Shown: in pieces, positions 9,175 through 17,565 of the stretch
Layout: every line of letters begins with the position of its first letter
How positions within the stretch are numbered: the first letter of the stretch is position 1
Origin: Parahaliea aestuarii
GTDB taxonomy: Bacteria > Pseudomonadota > Gammaproteobacteria > Pseudomonadales > Halieaceae
Length of the DNA stretch: 64,000 bases
NCBI RefSeq assembly: GCF_008064635.1
Contig: NZ_VRYZ01000010.1
Coordinates: forward strand, 1 to 64,000
Direction: 5' to 3'
Notes under the pieces: generated by a model
What the model saw: the letters and a program-made list of their open reading frames with translations, nothing else
Told to the model about the DNA's origin: nothing
Database searches by the model: none
Made by a program: the position numbers and the translations under genes

Positions 9175-10056
9175 TCAGGTAGCGGGCGGATGGCGTAGCA
9201 GTTCAGCAAGGTGGGTGGTGGCCGGGCCAACTTTCTCCGGGTCGGCGTAGGTGAGGTACAGTTCCGCGTAGCGGAGCGCGCCCTGTTGCAGGGGGAGTTC
9301 GGCCAGTTCCCCCGATGCCAGTGCATCGCCGACCCGCGAACGCGGTAACCAGGCAAAGCCCATTCCGCGGCGAATCATGTCCACCGACGTGGCGATATGA
9401 CTGACCGTCCAGCGCTGCTCCGCACCCAGCCAGCCGGCGTCCACGCGCTGGCCGAGGGCCGAGTCGCGAACCACAATCTGGCGCTGGCCCGCCAGATCCT
9501 GCAGGTTGAGGGGGCGATTCACCTGCAGCAGGGGGTGGTTGTGGGCGGCCACGGCGACGAACTCCACACGCATCAGTGCCTCGCCCAGAAAGCCCTCGGG
9601 TACGCGTCCGGCAATCAGCAGGTCCACCTGTGCCGCAAGCAGCATTTCCGGGCCACCGGAAAGTACGGTTTCGAACAGTTGCACCCGGGTGTTGGGAAAC
9701 TCGCGGGACAGGTTGTGAAGGGCGCAGGCCAGTTGCTCGTAGGGGAAGATCTCGTCCACGGCGATGCGAATTTCCGCCTCGGTCCCCTGGGCCAGGCTGC
9801 CGGCCAGCGTTTCCAGTTGCCCCGCCTGGTCCAGCAACTGTCCGGCCCGTCGCAGCATCAGCTCGCCGGCAGGGGTGAGTCGGGCCTTGCGGCCCACCAC
9901 TTCCAGTAGTGGCAAGCCCAGTTGATCCTGCAATTTATGCACGGCGTGATTGATGGTGGACTGGCTCTTGTGGATGGCGCTGGCCGCCTGGGCGAAACCG
10001 CCGTGGTCGACCACCGCCTGCAGCATGCGCCATTGTTCCAGGGTGGTGCGATTCAT
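9175..10056 (-). CDS. LysR-family transcriptional regulator
   Basis: A 293-residue regulator with an N-terminal winged helix-turn-helix (VVDHGGFAQAASAIHKSQSTI, then LEVVGRKARLTPAG) and a LysR-type effector domain. The start at 10056 (MNRTTLEQW) gives the usual family length; an earlier in-frame start adds 13 residues that would overlap the promoter region. It is divergent from the pirin gene at 10162, a classic LysR arrangement, and the palindrome at 10106-10122 between them is a likely binding site. The effector is unknown. Confidence 0.93.
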   Translation of the reverse strand: MNRTTLEQWRMLQAVVDHGGFAQAASAIHKSQSTINHAVHKLQDQLGLPLLEVVGRKARLTPAGELMLRRAGQLLDQAGQLETLAGSLAQGTEAEIRIAVDEIFPYEQLACALHNLSREFPNTRVQLFETVLSGGPEMLLAAQVDLLIAGRVPEGFLGEALMRVEFVAVAAHNHPLLQVNRPLNLQDLAGQRQIVVRDSALGQRVDAGWLGAEQRWTVSHIATSVDMIRRGMGFAWLPRSRVGDALASGELAELPLQQGALRYAELYLTYADPEKVGPATTHLAELLRHPPAT

Positions 10057-10105
10057 GTCGGGCCCATGTTCGGAATAATCGAAAAGAATTGCCAAAATTA
10101 TGCGA

Positions 10106-10122
10106 TTTTTGTTCTACAAAAA
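10106..10122. promoter_or_regulatory. Candidate LysR operator between regulator and pirin gene
   Basis: A perfect 7-bp inverted repeat, TTTTTGT-TCT-ACAAAAA, lies in the 105-base gap between the divergent LysR and pirin genes. It has the T-N11-A layout usual for LysR-family operators and sits 40 bases before the pirin start. Binding by the neighbouring regulator is inferred from position and symmetry. Confidence 0.55.
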
Positions 10123-10161
10123 CGAGCTTAATCTGCACCTATCACCACGGAGGATATTATC

Positions 10162-11007
10162 ATGCAAGCTCGTCAGGTTATTGAAGTTCGCCCCGCCCGG
10201 GCCAGTCGCGATGGCGACGGAGTGGCTATCCAGCGCATAACCGGCATGGGCCACGCCGGCATGGACCCCATCCTCATGGTCGACGAATTGCGTTCGAACT
10301 ACCGCGAGGACTTTGCCGGGGGCTTCCCGCCGCACCCGCATCGAGGTATGCAAACACTTACTTACATGAAGGCTGGTGGCCTCATTCACGAGGACAGCCA
10401 GGGCAACCGCGGCGAGATTCGGGGCGGGGGTGCCCAGTGGATGTCCGCGGGCCGGGGCATTATCCACTCGGAGATGCCCACCCAGGATAGCCGCGGCCTG
10501 CACGGCTTCCAGCTTTGGGTAAACCTGCCGGCAGCGGAAAAAATGGCGTCACCGCGCTATCGCGATGTGCCCGTCGGAGAGCTGGCTGTACTGGCCGGCG
10601 AACACTTCACTGCAACTGCGGTATCCGGCGACTGGCAGCTGGACGATGGTGCGGTGCGCGGACCGCTGGCCGAGCTGGCGGAGCGGGCCGGGATACTGGA
10701 CCTGCAGTTGCGCCCGGGTGCTGGACTGACGGTGACGGCGGCAGCAGAGGAGTCGCTGCTGGCCTACCTTTACAGCGGCAGCCTTGAGGTCCGCGGCCAG
10801 TCGGTGGGGCCGCAGCAGCTTCTGGTCACCGGCTCCGGGGACCGCTGGCATCTACAGGCAGGAGCCGAGGGTGCTGAACTGTTGCTGCTGTCGGGTCGCC
10901 CTATCGGAGAGCCGGTGGCGCATTACGGCCCCTTCGTGATGAACACCCAGGCAGAGATTGAGCAGGCTATACGCGACTACCAGGCCGGTGAGTTCGCCTC
11001 AGCCTGA
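10162..11007 (+). CDS. Pirin-family cupin protein
   Basis: A 281-residue two-cupin protein with the pirin signature: HPHRGMQTLTYMKAG gives the metal-binding histidines, with a further His and Glu in HEDSQGN and IHSEMP. The second cupin ends in the pirin C-terminal pattern (GRPIGEPVAHYGPFVMN), which supports the family call. Bacterial pirins are metal-binding proteins; some act as quercetinase, others as redox sensors, so the reaction here is open. A strong ribosome binding site (GGAGG) precedes the ATG. The gene is divergent from a LysR regulator that probably controls it. Confidence 0.94.
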   Translation: MQARQVIEVRPARASRDGDGVAIQRITGMGHAGMDPILMVDELRSNYREDFAGGFPPHPHRGMQTLTYMKAGGLIHEDSQGNRGEIRGGGAQWMSAGRGIIHSEMPTQDSRGLHGFQLWVNLPAAEKMASPRYRDVPVGELAVLAGEHFTATAVSGDWQLDDGAVRGPLAELAERAGILDLQLRPGAGLTVTAAAEESLLAYLYSGSLEVRGQSVGPQQLLVTGSGDRWHLQAGAEGAELLLLSGRPIGEPVAHYGPFVMNTQAEIEQAIRDYQAGEFASA

Positions 11008-11084
11008 TGCCGTCGGCGGCTGCGCTCCGGGCCGGACAGTGGTAGGCTTGCGCCTGTTAACCCTGTCCCATCGGAGTCCCGTTC

Positions 11085-11369
11085 ATGCTGCGAGCAGCAC
11101 TGCTTCCCCTGTTATTGTTTTTTGCCGCCTGTAGTGCCGCTCCACCGCCCCCACCCGCAGCGCCTGTCGACGACCTGGCGGGCCGCTGCAGCGAGCCCCG
11201 CCCCCAGGTATGTACCATGGAGTACGACCCGGTGTGTGGCGAGCTGCAGAGCGGCTCCCGTTCGGATTACTCATCGCCCTGTAATGCCTGTGCCCACGAC
11301 GAGGTCGTGAGCTACCTGAAAGGCGCCTGCGGCCAGGTGCAGGCGGCCACGTCCGCCGCATCCGGCTGA
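11085..11369 (+). CDS. Small lipoprotein with Kazal-like domain
   Basis: A 94-residue lipoprotein: signal peptide ending in the lipobox FAAC (Cys16), a proline-rich linker (PPPPPAAP), then a cysteine-rich domain with the spacing of Kazal-type protease inhibitors (CTMEYDPVCG, CNACAHDEV, GAC). Such domains block serine proteases in eukaryotes; in bacteria they are mostly uncharacterised. The mature domain holds six cysteines, enough for three disulfides. A symporter gene starts 19 bases downstream, so the two may be co-transcribed. Confidence 0.8.
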   Translation: MLRAALLPLLLFFAACSAAPPPPPAAPVDDLAGRCSEPRPQVCTMEYDPVCGELQSGSRSDYSSPCNACAHDEVVSYLKGACGQVQAATSAASG

Positions 11370-11388
11370 CCATAAGAAGAGCTGTATT

Positions 11389-12681
11389 ATGAGCCTGACC
11401 AATCGCATTCTGATTGCCATGGTGGCGGGGATTCTGTTCGGTTCCCTGCTGGACCTGATTCTCGGTAGTTCCGGTATTTCCGCCGGCTTCCATAACATCA
11501 TCCAGACCTACGTCGTTGACGGTGTGCTGGAGCTGGTGGGTAGGGTGTTTATCGCCTCCCTCAAGCTGCTGGTGGTGCCGCTGGTGCTGGTGTCGCTGAT
11601 CTGCGGCTCTAGTTCTCTCGGCGACAGCGCCCGCATGGGGCCGATTGCTGGCAAGACCATGGTTTTCTATCTGGTGACCACAGCCATCGCCATCAGCACA
11701 GCGCTGCTGGTTGCCGTGCTGGTTGGGCCGGGCACTCACGTTTCCCTGCCGGGTAGCGCCGAGTTTGAGGTTGCAGCGCCGCCGCCACTGATTGATGTGC
11801 TGGCTGACATCGTACCCTCCAACCCGGTGGAGGCGATGGCCGAGGGCAACATGTTGCAGATCATCGTCTTCGCCCTGTTGTTCGGTTATGCCATCTCCCA
11901 CGCCGGTGAGGCGGGGCGCCGGGTGGCAGATTTCTTCCGCGACCTGGAAGAAGTGGTGATGCGCATGGTGGCTATCCTGATGGAGCTGGCGCCCTACGGC
12001 GTATTTGCGCTGCTGGCCAGCCTGTTTTCCGATATGGGGTTCAGCGCCATTCTGGATCTCGGTGCCTACTTCCTCACTGTACTGGTTGTGCTGATTTTCC
12101 ATGCCGCCGTGGTTTACAGCTTTTTGCTCAAGTCCCTCACCGGCCTGTCGCCGCGTATCATGATGCAGAAGATGCGCTCGGTGTGGGCTTTCGCCTTCAG
12201 CACCGCCTCCTCCGGAGCGACCCTGCCGATCACCCTGCGCACCGTTGAGCGCCGTTTGGGGGTGCACAATTCGGTGGCCGGTTTTACGGTGCCGCTGGGA
12301 GCCACCATCAACATGGATGGCACGGCCATCATGCAGGGGGTGGCAACGGTGTTTATCGCCCAGGTATACGGCGTCGATCTTTCCCTGACCGCCTACCTGA
12401 CGGTCATCCTCACCGCCACGCTGGCCTCCATTGGCACCGCCGCTGTGCCCGGAGTGGGCCTGATCACCCTGGCCATGGTGCTGGACCAGGCGGGGCTGCC
12501 GGTGGAGGGTATCGCCATGATCATTGGTGTCGATCGCCTGCTGGACATGGTGCGCACCGCGGTCAACGTGACCGGGGACGCCACTGTGGCGGTGATCGTC
12601 GGCAAGAGCGAGAACCATCTCGACGAGCGTATCTACCTGAATCCCAAGGCGGACATGGAAGAGCATTCACGGGGCGACTGA
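11389..12681 (+). CDS. Dicarboxylate/amino acid:cation symporter (DAACS family)
   Basis: A 430-residue membrane protein of the GltP/DctA/SstT type. It shows the family's serine-rich hairpin region (FAFSTASSGATLPITL), the substrate- and cation-binding stretch (VPLGATINMDGTAIMQGV) and the second hairpin (GTAAVPGVGL), along with about eight hydrophobic membrane segments. The family takes up glutamate, aspartate or C4-dicarboxylates with sodium or protons; the substrate cannot be set from the sequence. It is on the same strand as the MBL-fold gene that starts 43 bases on. Confidence 0.93.
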   Translation: MSLTNRILIAMVAGILFGSLLDLILGSSGISAGFHNIIQTYVVDGVLELVGRVFIASLKLLVVPLVLVSLICGSSSLGDSARMGPIAGKTMVFYLVTTAIAISTALLVAVLVGPGTHVSLPGSAEFEVAAPPPLIDVLADIVPSNPVEAMAEGNMLQIIVFALLFGYAISHAGEAGRRVADFFRDLEEVVMRMVAILMELAPYGVFALLASLFSDMGFSAILDLGAYFLTVLVVLIFHAAVVYSFLLKSLTGLSPRIMMQKMRSVWAFAFSTASSGATLPITLRTVERRLGVHNSVAGFTVPLGATINMDGTAIMQGVATVFIAQVYGVDLSLTAYLTVILTATLASIGTAAVPGVGLITLAMVLDQAGLPVEGIAMIIGVDRLLDMVRTAVNVTGDATVAVIVGKSENHLDERIYLNPKADMEEHSRGD

Positions 12682-12724
12682 CACTGGTCTGGCCGCCCCC
12701 GCAACAGAGTCAAAGTCAAAGCTT

Positions 12725-13375
12725 ATGTCTATCAAGGTTACCATTGTGCCGGTCACGGCCTATCAGCAGAACTGCTCCATCCTCAAGTGCGAGAGCACCG
12801 GCAAGGCGGCTATTGTCGACCCTGGCGGTGATGTAGAGCGCATTCTCGCCGCGGTGGCATCGCTGGATGCGACGGTGGAGAAGATCCTGCTGACCCACGG
12901 CCACATGGATCACTGTGCGGCGTCCGATGTACTACGCCAGCAACTGAAGGTGCCGATCGAAGGGCCGCAGAAGGAAGATGACTTCTGGATCGCCAAGCTG
13001 CCCGAGTGGTGCCAGATGTCGGGTTTCCCCCACGCCGACGCTTTTGTGCCGGACCGCTGGCTGGAAGATGGTGACACCGTCACGGTGGGTGAGCAGACCC
13101 TGCAGGTGTTCCATTGCCCCGGGCACACCCCGGGCCACGTGGTGTTCCTGCACAACGGCCAACGCCTCGCCTGGGTGGGGGATGTGCTGTTCCAGGGCTC
13201 CATCGGGCGCACCGACTTTCCCCGCGGCAATCACGAGGAACTGGTGTCCGCCATTCGCGGCAAGCTGTTTCCCCTCGGTGACGATATCACCTTTATCCCG
13301 GGCCACGGGCCCACCTCCACGTTTGGCCAGGAGCGCCAGAGCAACCCCTTCGTGGCTGACTCCCGCTATGGCTGA
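12725..13375 (+). CDS. MBL-fold metallo-hydrolase (YcbL/glyoxalase II-like)
   Basis: A 216-residue metallo-beta-lactamase-fold protein with the metal motif THGHMDH (about 57-63), further ligands in HCPGHTPGH and GDVLF, and the final histidine in FIPGHGP. The GSIGRTDFPRGNHEEL stretch is typical of the YcbL group related to glyoxalase II, which hydrolyses thioesters such as S-lactoylglutathione. The true substrate is unknown. Its 3' end overlaps the following DUF2288 gene by 8 bases. Confidence 0.92.
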   Translation: MSIKVTIVPVTAYQQNCSILKCESTGKAAIVDPGGDVERILAAVASLDATVEKILLTHGHMDHCAASDVLRQQLKVPIEGPQKEDDFWIAKLPEWCQMSGFPHADAFVPDRWLEDGDTVTVGEQTLQVFHCPGHTPGHVVFLHNGQRLAWVGDVLFQGSIGRTDFPRGNHEELVSAIRGKLFPLGDDITFIPGHGPTSTFGQERQSNPFVADSRYG

Positions 13376-13718
13376 CGCGCCGCTTGAGACCTCCGACCGG
13401 GAAGCGATGCTGCGTCGGGAATACCACGGCCAGACCGCCCGTATCCGCTGGCACGACCTGCAGACCTACTACGCTCATGGCAGCGTAATCCGGGTCAACG
13501 GCGAGCTGGATCTGGTGGAAGTGGCGGTACAACTTGGGTTGGATAACACGGCCCGTTTCGAGGCATGGATCGCAGCTGACCAGGTAGCGCCGGTCAGCGA
13601 TACCGAGGCCCTGGCCTGGTATGAATCCGATGCGCAACTCTGGGCGGTGGTCGCCGCGCCCTGGGTGCTGGTGCAGGACAGGCTGGCTGACGACAGTCCA
13701 GAGCATACCCGCCACTGA
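13368..13718 (+). CDS. DUF2288 protein
   Basis: A 116-residue cytoplasmic protein. The stretches TARIRWHDLQTYYAHGSVI, ELDLVEVAVQLGLDN and LWAVVAAPWVLVQDR fit DUF2288, a family of unknown function. The ATG at 13368 was chosen because it lies inside the last codons of the MBL-fold gene (8-base overlap), a normal operon junction; the reading frame runs open upstream inside that gene, but that part is an out-of-frame shadow. Confidence 0.88.
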   Translation: MADAPLETSDREAMLRREYHGQTARIRWHDLQTYYAHGSVIRVNGELDLVEVAVQLGLDNTARFEAWIAADQVAPVSDTEALAWYESDAQLWAVVAAPWVLVQDRLADDSPEHTRH

Positions 13719-13739
13719 GCCAGCGGCGCTCCTGTTGCC

Positions 13740-15203
13740 TCAGGGCGTACCCGGCTGGATCACCTTGATCCAGTCCCCGGTGCGCGGTTCGCCCCGCGGA
13801 TAGAAACCGTTCAGCAGACGCAACTGGGCCTCGGCGTCGGGTATGCGGATGCTGCTGGCGATGCTGGCAAAGGTCGCGCCCCGGGGCACCTGAATGTAGC
13901 GAATGTACATCGGTGTGCCGGTCTGGCGCTCCCGGTCGAGCAGCGGACGGAAACTCTCGATCATCTCCAGCAGGGTCTTGTCCATGGCCGCGAAATCGCC
14001 CGCTGCACCTTCGAACTGGTAGTTCAGCCCCTTGTAGTCGATGACCGCCAGACGCTTCGAGGTGCCCGCGCTGGATGCCACGGCGGAATAGCCGGTCAGC
14101 CCGGCCTGCTCCAGTGCTTTGCCGTCGCTGAGGTCACCGCTGGCGCTGGCGCGCAGGGCCTGTTCCGGGTTCTGGCTGGCATCCCGCCGGGCGATAGTGA
14201 TGGTCAGGTTGGCGCTGCCGCCGGGGGCGGTGGCGACGATGGCCGAGGAGCCCGCGTTCACTGTCCAGCCCTCTGGATGGGCGAAGGTGAAGGCCAGCTT
14301 GTTGTGGTAAAAGCGGTTCTCATCTTTCTGGCCCTGAATCGATGGGCCGAATACCAGGCCATCCATGTGCTGCTTGAACTCGCCGGGAACGATGGGGTCC
14401 GGTGAGCGTTCGCCATCGTCCAGTTCGCCGGCGGTACGGATCACGGTTTGCAGGCGCTGGTCGTTGCGCGGGTGGGTGGCGTAGAGGCCGTGATAGGTAC
14501 CGGAGGGCTTGCCGGCGCTGCGCGCCCTGACCCGCTGGTACTGCTCCTGATCCTTGAGGACACCGATGACTTCGAGCAGCTCCTGCGCGTCATAGCCGGC
14601 CTTGTGCATGTACTCGGCGCCGAGGCCATCGGCTTCCAGTTCGTGCTCGCGGCCATAGCCGCTGAGCAGCTCCTGACCGTACATGCTGGAGGCGTCTGCC
14701 ACGTCCCTGCTCCCGGTCAGGATGGCGGCGGTTACGGCGACCACCTGGTTGGTGATGCGCCCGGTTTTCTGGCGTCCGTGGTGGTTGGCGGTAACGTGGG
14801 CAATTTCGTGGGACAGGACGCCGGCCAGCTCCGCCTCATTGTCCAGGTAGGCGAGCAGGCCGCGATTGACATAGATATAGCCGCCGGGGGTGGCGAAGGC
14901 GTTGATGTCCGGGCTGTCGATGACGGTGAAAATAAAGGTGTCGTCGGGCTGGTCGCTGTGGGCCACCAGCCGCTGGCCGATGCGCTCGACGTAGGCCTGA
15001 ATCTCCGGGTCATCGTAGGCGGCGCCCTCTTCCATCATCTTGACGTAGAGCTCATCGCTTTCGTCCTCGATGGTCACCTGGCGGCCGCCGGCAGTGACCA
15101 CCACCCCGGAACCGCCGCTGGAAGACGAACTGCTGGCGCAGCCAGCCAGCAGCACGGTCGCGCCGATGCCGAGCAGAAGGACGAGGAGGGTGGTTGATCG
15201 CAT
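13740..15203 (-). CDS. M48-family metalloprotease lipoprotein (operon gene 13)
   Basis: A 487-residue envelope protease. Signal peptide with lipobox LLAGC (Cys22), a serine/glycine linker, then the M48 domain: FATPGGYIYVNRGLL, the zinc motif HEIAH (about 132-136) and the third ligand in ELEADGLGAEYMHKAGYD. The C-terminal half holds a conserved region seen in BepA-like paralogues and ends in a LysM-like stretch (IQVPRGATFASIASSIRI). It probably cleaves misfolded or outer-membrane proteins from the inner face of the outer membrane. The ATG at 15203 follows an AGGAG; it lies 8 bases after the preceding lipoprotein gene and appears to be the last gene of the 13-gene operon. Confidence 0.93.
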   Translation of the reverse strand: MRSTTLLVLLLGIGATVLLAGCASSSSSSGGSGVVVTAGGRQVTIEDESDELYVKMMEEGAAYDDPEIQAYVERIGQRLVAHSDQPDDTFIFTVIDSPDINAFATPGGYIYVNRGLLAYLDNEAELAGVLSHEIAHVTANHHGRQKTGRITNQVVAVTAAILTGSRDVADASSMYGQELLSGYGREHELEADGLGAEYMHKAGYDAQELLEVIGVLKDQEQYQRVRARSAGKPSGTYHGLYATHPRNDQRLQTVIRTAGELDDGERSPDPIVPGEFKQHMDGLVFGPSIQGQKDENRFYHNKLAFTFAHPEGWTVNAGSSAIVATAPGGSANLTITIARRDASQNPEQALRASASGDLSDGKALEQAGLTGYSAVASSAGTSKRLAVIDYKGLNYQFEGAAGDFAAMDKTLLEMIESFRPLLDRERQTGTPMYIRYIQVPRGATFASIASSIRIPDAEAQLRLLNGFYPRGEPRTGDWIKVIQPGTP

Positions 15204-15211
15204 GGGCACTC

Positions 15212-15880
15212 CTAGTGCTCGCTGGACAGGAATTTCAGCAACTGGTCGCCCACGCTGTCACAGGCGGTGCCCTGCACCGGGGCGATAATGGGGATGGGCA
15301 CGACGACTGCCGGCATGTAGGACTGGCCCGATGCGGTAGCGTTGATGCGGCCGACCTCGGCGCGGTTGGTAAAGTCCCAGATGGTCGCCTCGTAATCGGA
15401 GTCGTTGCCCCAGGTGCCGAAGCCGAAGCAACCGGCGCCGCCGGGGCCGATACCGCAGGTCATGGAGCCGGCGGAGTCGGTGCGGATAGTGCTGCCGTCA
15501 ATCCAGATCATGTACTGTGTGCGCATCTCCGCCAGCCTTTGCGCCACCGGCGCCTGCTGCATCAGCTTTTCCAGGTCCTCGGGGTACAGCGGCGCGGTGC
15601 GCGGCTCGAACCAGGGGTAGAGGGCGTTGATAAAGTCCAGCTCACTGACGACGGTGATGGCCTTGTCGCGGGCGGCGATGTGATCGCCGACGCACTCGAT
15701 GAAGTCGGGTTCGGTTTCGTAGTCGCTGGCGTGGCGCCGGCCGAGGATGACCACGCTGGCATCCCCGATGCCGTCTACCGGCGCATTGAACACCATCTCA
15801 TCCACTGTGGCGGTGACGCAGCCGGTGAGCGGCAGGGCGAGGGTGAGCAGGGCGCTGCGCAGTACAGTGGCGAACTTCAC
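15212..15880 (-). CDS. Lipoprotein of unknown function (operon gene 12)
   Basis: A 222-residue lipoprotein I cannot assign to a family. It begins with a signal peptide and lipobox PLTGC, followed by a globular domain (SVVILGRRHASDYETEPDF, then AITVVSELDFINALYPWFEPR) and a cysteine-containing end (MTCGIGPGGAGCFGFGTWG). The GTG start at 15880 overlaps the stop of the preceding gene by four bases (GTGA), which fixes the start and indicates translational coupling. Retention as an outer-membrane or inner-membrane lipoprotein cannot be decided here. Confidence 0.82.
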   Translation of the reverse strand: MKFATVLRSALLTLALPLTGCVTATVDEMVFNAPVDGIGDASVVILGRRHASDYETEPDFIECVGDHIAARDKAITVVSELDFINALYPWFEPRTAPLYPEDLEKLMQQAPVAQRLAEMRTQYMIWIDGSTIRTDSAGSMTCGIGPGGAGCFGFGTWGNDSDYEATIWDFTNRAEVGRINATASGQSYMPAVVVPIPIIAPVQGTACDSVGDQLLKFLSSEH

Positions 15881-16539
15881 AGGGAGCCCTCCGCATTTCC
15901 GGCGGTCCCGCCTGCGATGCCTGCTGGCCGTTTCTGGCGCTGGGCCAGCCAGTCCTGCACCTGGGGTACCCGGGTGAAGTTGGTGGCGAAGTTGGCGCCG
16001 GCATCGCGCAGGGCGACGACTGCAGCCAGGTTGACCGCCGCCTCGTCGCTTTGCAGGAAGGCGGTGGGTGTCTTGCCGTAGGCCGTCATGGTCCACTCCG
16101 CCAGGGATTTGCCGCTGGGGGTGACCAGCTCAAAGCGGTAGCGCATCCAGATCTCATAGACCTTGACGTTGGTGTGGGTGGGGATGGCGTACTGCAGTTC
16201 GTCGACGTGGGGTATCAGCACGGCGTCCACCGCCTGGTTCATCTGTCCGGGCTCGGGCTTGCCCCTCATGTGTACCACGTTGCTGAACATGCCGGGCAGG
16301 AGGGTGTCCCACATCTGGGTCTGGGCCTCGCCGGTTTTTACAATCCAGCCGGACTCGGCGCGCCCCTTGGCCTCGTCGAAGAACTCGTGTGTGCGAAAGC
16401 TCTCGTCGTACCAGATACCGACATTCAGCGGCAACTTGTTCATCAGCGGGCTGGGGAACTGACCCTTCACCGCTACTTCGTTGGGCCCGCAGGCCGCGAG
16501 CAGCGCGCAGATTGCCAGCAGCACAATGTGCCGGGGCAT
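15877..16539 (-). CDS. Lipoprotein of unknown function (operon gene 11)
   Basis: A 220-residue lipoprotein; signal peptide with lipobox LLAAC (Cys17). The mature part (LPLNVGIWYDESFRTHEF, IPHVDELQYAIPTHTNVKVY, WMRYRFELVTPSGK) has the look of the periplasmic lipoproteins with a LptE/LPS-assembly-like sandwich, but I make no family call. The ATG at 16539 starts a proper signal peptide; earlier in-frame starts would add residues overlapping the VWA gene. It is 13 bases after gene 10 and overlaps gene 12 by 4 bases. Confidence 0.82.
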   Translation of the reverse strand: MPRHIVLLAICALLAACGPNEVAVKGQFPSPLMNKLPLNVGIWYDESFRTHEFFDEAKGRAESGWIVKTGEAQTQMWDTLLPGMFSNVVHMRGKPEPGQMNQAVDAVLIPHVDELQYAIPTHTNVKVYEIWMRYRFELVTPSGKSLAEWTMTAYGKTPTAFLQSDEAAVNLAAVVALRDAGANFATNFTRVPQVQDWLAQRQKRPAGIAGGTAGNAEGSL

Positions 16540-16552
16540 AAAGTAGCGGCCC

Positions 16553-17551
16553 TCAAGGCCTGAAATCATTGAGCCCGACAAAGGTGCCTCCATTGCGGTA
16601 GGTCAGTTCTCGCATAAGTGTAGCAAAGCGGATGCCGGTCGTTTGCAGATGGGGCGGGCGAATGAACTGTACCGGGAAGCCCACCGCGTGGATGCGCACC
16701 CGGCGCCGGCCCTCGGCGTTCTCGCTGTTCAGGCGGTCCACGGTGCCCACGACCTGGGCGATGGACTCGCCGGTGAACTCGTCCCCGAAGACGTAGATGC
16801 TGATTTTCTTGCCCGGGTCATAGAAGGTGCGGATGGCCTGGGTGATGCCCTCCACCGGGCTGGAGTTACTGAACACGTTCCAGTTGCGCAGGTTCTGCAT
16901 GATGACCTTGCGCCGCCCCGGCGTGTCGGGAATCCACTGGCCGCGGTAGCGGCTGAACATGTAGTTGCCCATGTCGTTCAGAATCTGGATCCCCTTTACT
17001 TCGGGATAGATGCTGAGGGTCGCCTCCAGCTCCGCCAGCATGCGGTCCCAGCTGTAGGAGAACATCGAACCGGAGGTGTCGATGATGAAAATGATGTACT
17101 CGCTGTCCACCGGAATCCCGCCGATGAGGTTATTCTGGGACTGGTGCTGACGCCCCAGCAGGCGCTCCATTTCGGCGCTCAGGGACTGCCGCGCATCGGC
17201 CAGCTCGCCGGCGATCACTGAGTTGCTGTTGTCCTGCACCTGGATACTGTCGTAGCGGGACTTGGCGCTGGCCAGTTGGCCGCGCAGGATGGCTACCTTC
17301 TCCTCGTACTCGGACAGCTGTTCGTGCTTGGCATTGAGATCGCGGTTGAGCACGGTGGTCTCGCCGCGAATGTCGAACAGCTGCTCCTGCAGCTCGGCCA
17401 CCTTGCCCTCGAGATTGACGGTAGAAGCTTCGATGATCTGTGGCTGTACCGTCTTGGTAATCATCAGCAGCAGGATCACCGCGCCAAAGCCGCAACAGAT
17501 CACGTCCAGGAAGGACATGGAGAATTCCTCGGGCGGGCGTCGCCTGGCCAT
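16553..17551 (-). CDS. ExbD/MotB-like membrane anchor with periplasmic VWA domain (operon gene 10)
   Basis: A 332-residue protein with one N-terminal membrane helix (about 11-32) whose sequence SMSFLDVICCGFGAVILLLM resembles the ExbD/TolR/MotB helix, including the aspartate (D16) that relays protons there. Residues 40-135 form a coiled coil. The VWA domain follows with a full metal site: DTSGS (D158, S160, S162), a threonine in GITQAI and an aspartate in FGDEF. The helix orientation puts the VWA domain in the periplasm. It resembles gene 9 and probably pairs with it and with the channel subunit of gene 7. The pairing is inference. Confidence 0.88.
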   Translation of the reverse strand: MARRRPPEEFSMSFLDVICCGFGAVILLLMITKTVQPQIIEASTVNLEGKVAELQEQLFDIRGETTVLNRDLNAKHEQLSEYEEKVAILRGQLASAKSRYDSIQVQDNSNSVIAGELADARQSLSAEMERLLGRQHQSQNNLIGGIPVDSEYIIFIIDTSGSMFSYSWDRMLAELEATLSIYPEVKGIQILNDMGNYMFSRYRGQWIPDTPGRRKVIMQNLRNWNVFSNSSPVEGITQAIRTFYDPGKKISIYVFGDEFTGESIAQVVGTVDRLNSENAEGRRRVRIHAVGFPVQFIRPPHLQTTGIRFATLMRELTYRNGGTFVGLNDFRP

Positions 17552-17565
17552 TCAGTTTCCTCCCT

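Noticed and set aside
11083-12666. 527-residue minus-strand open frame
   Set aside because: It lies opposite the symporter and Kazal lipoprotein genes, is rich in His, Gln and Gly and matches no family; a GC-rich shadow.
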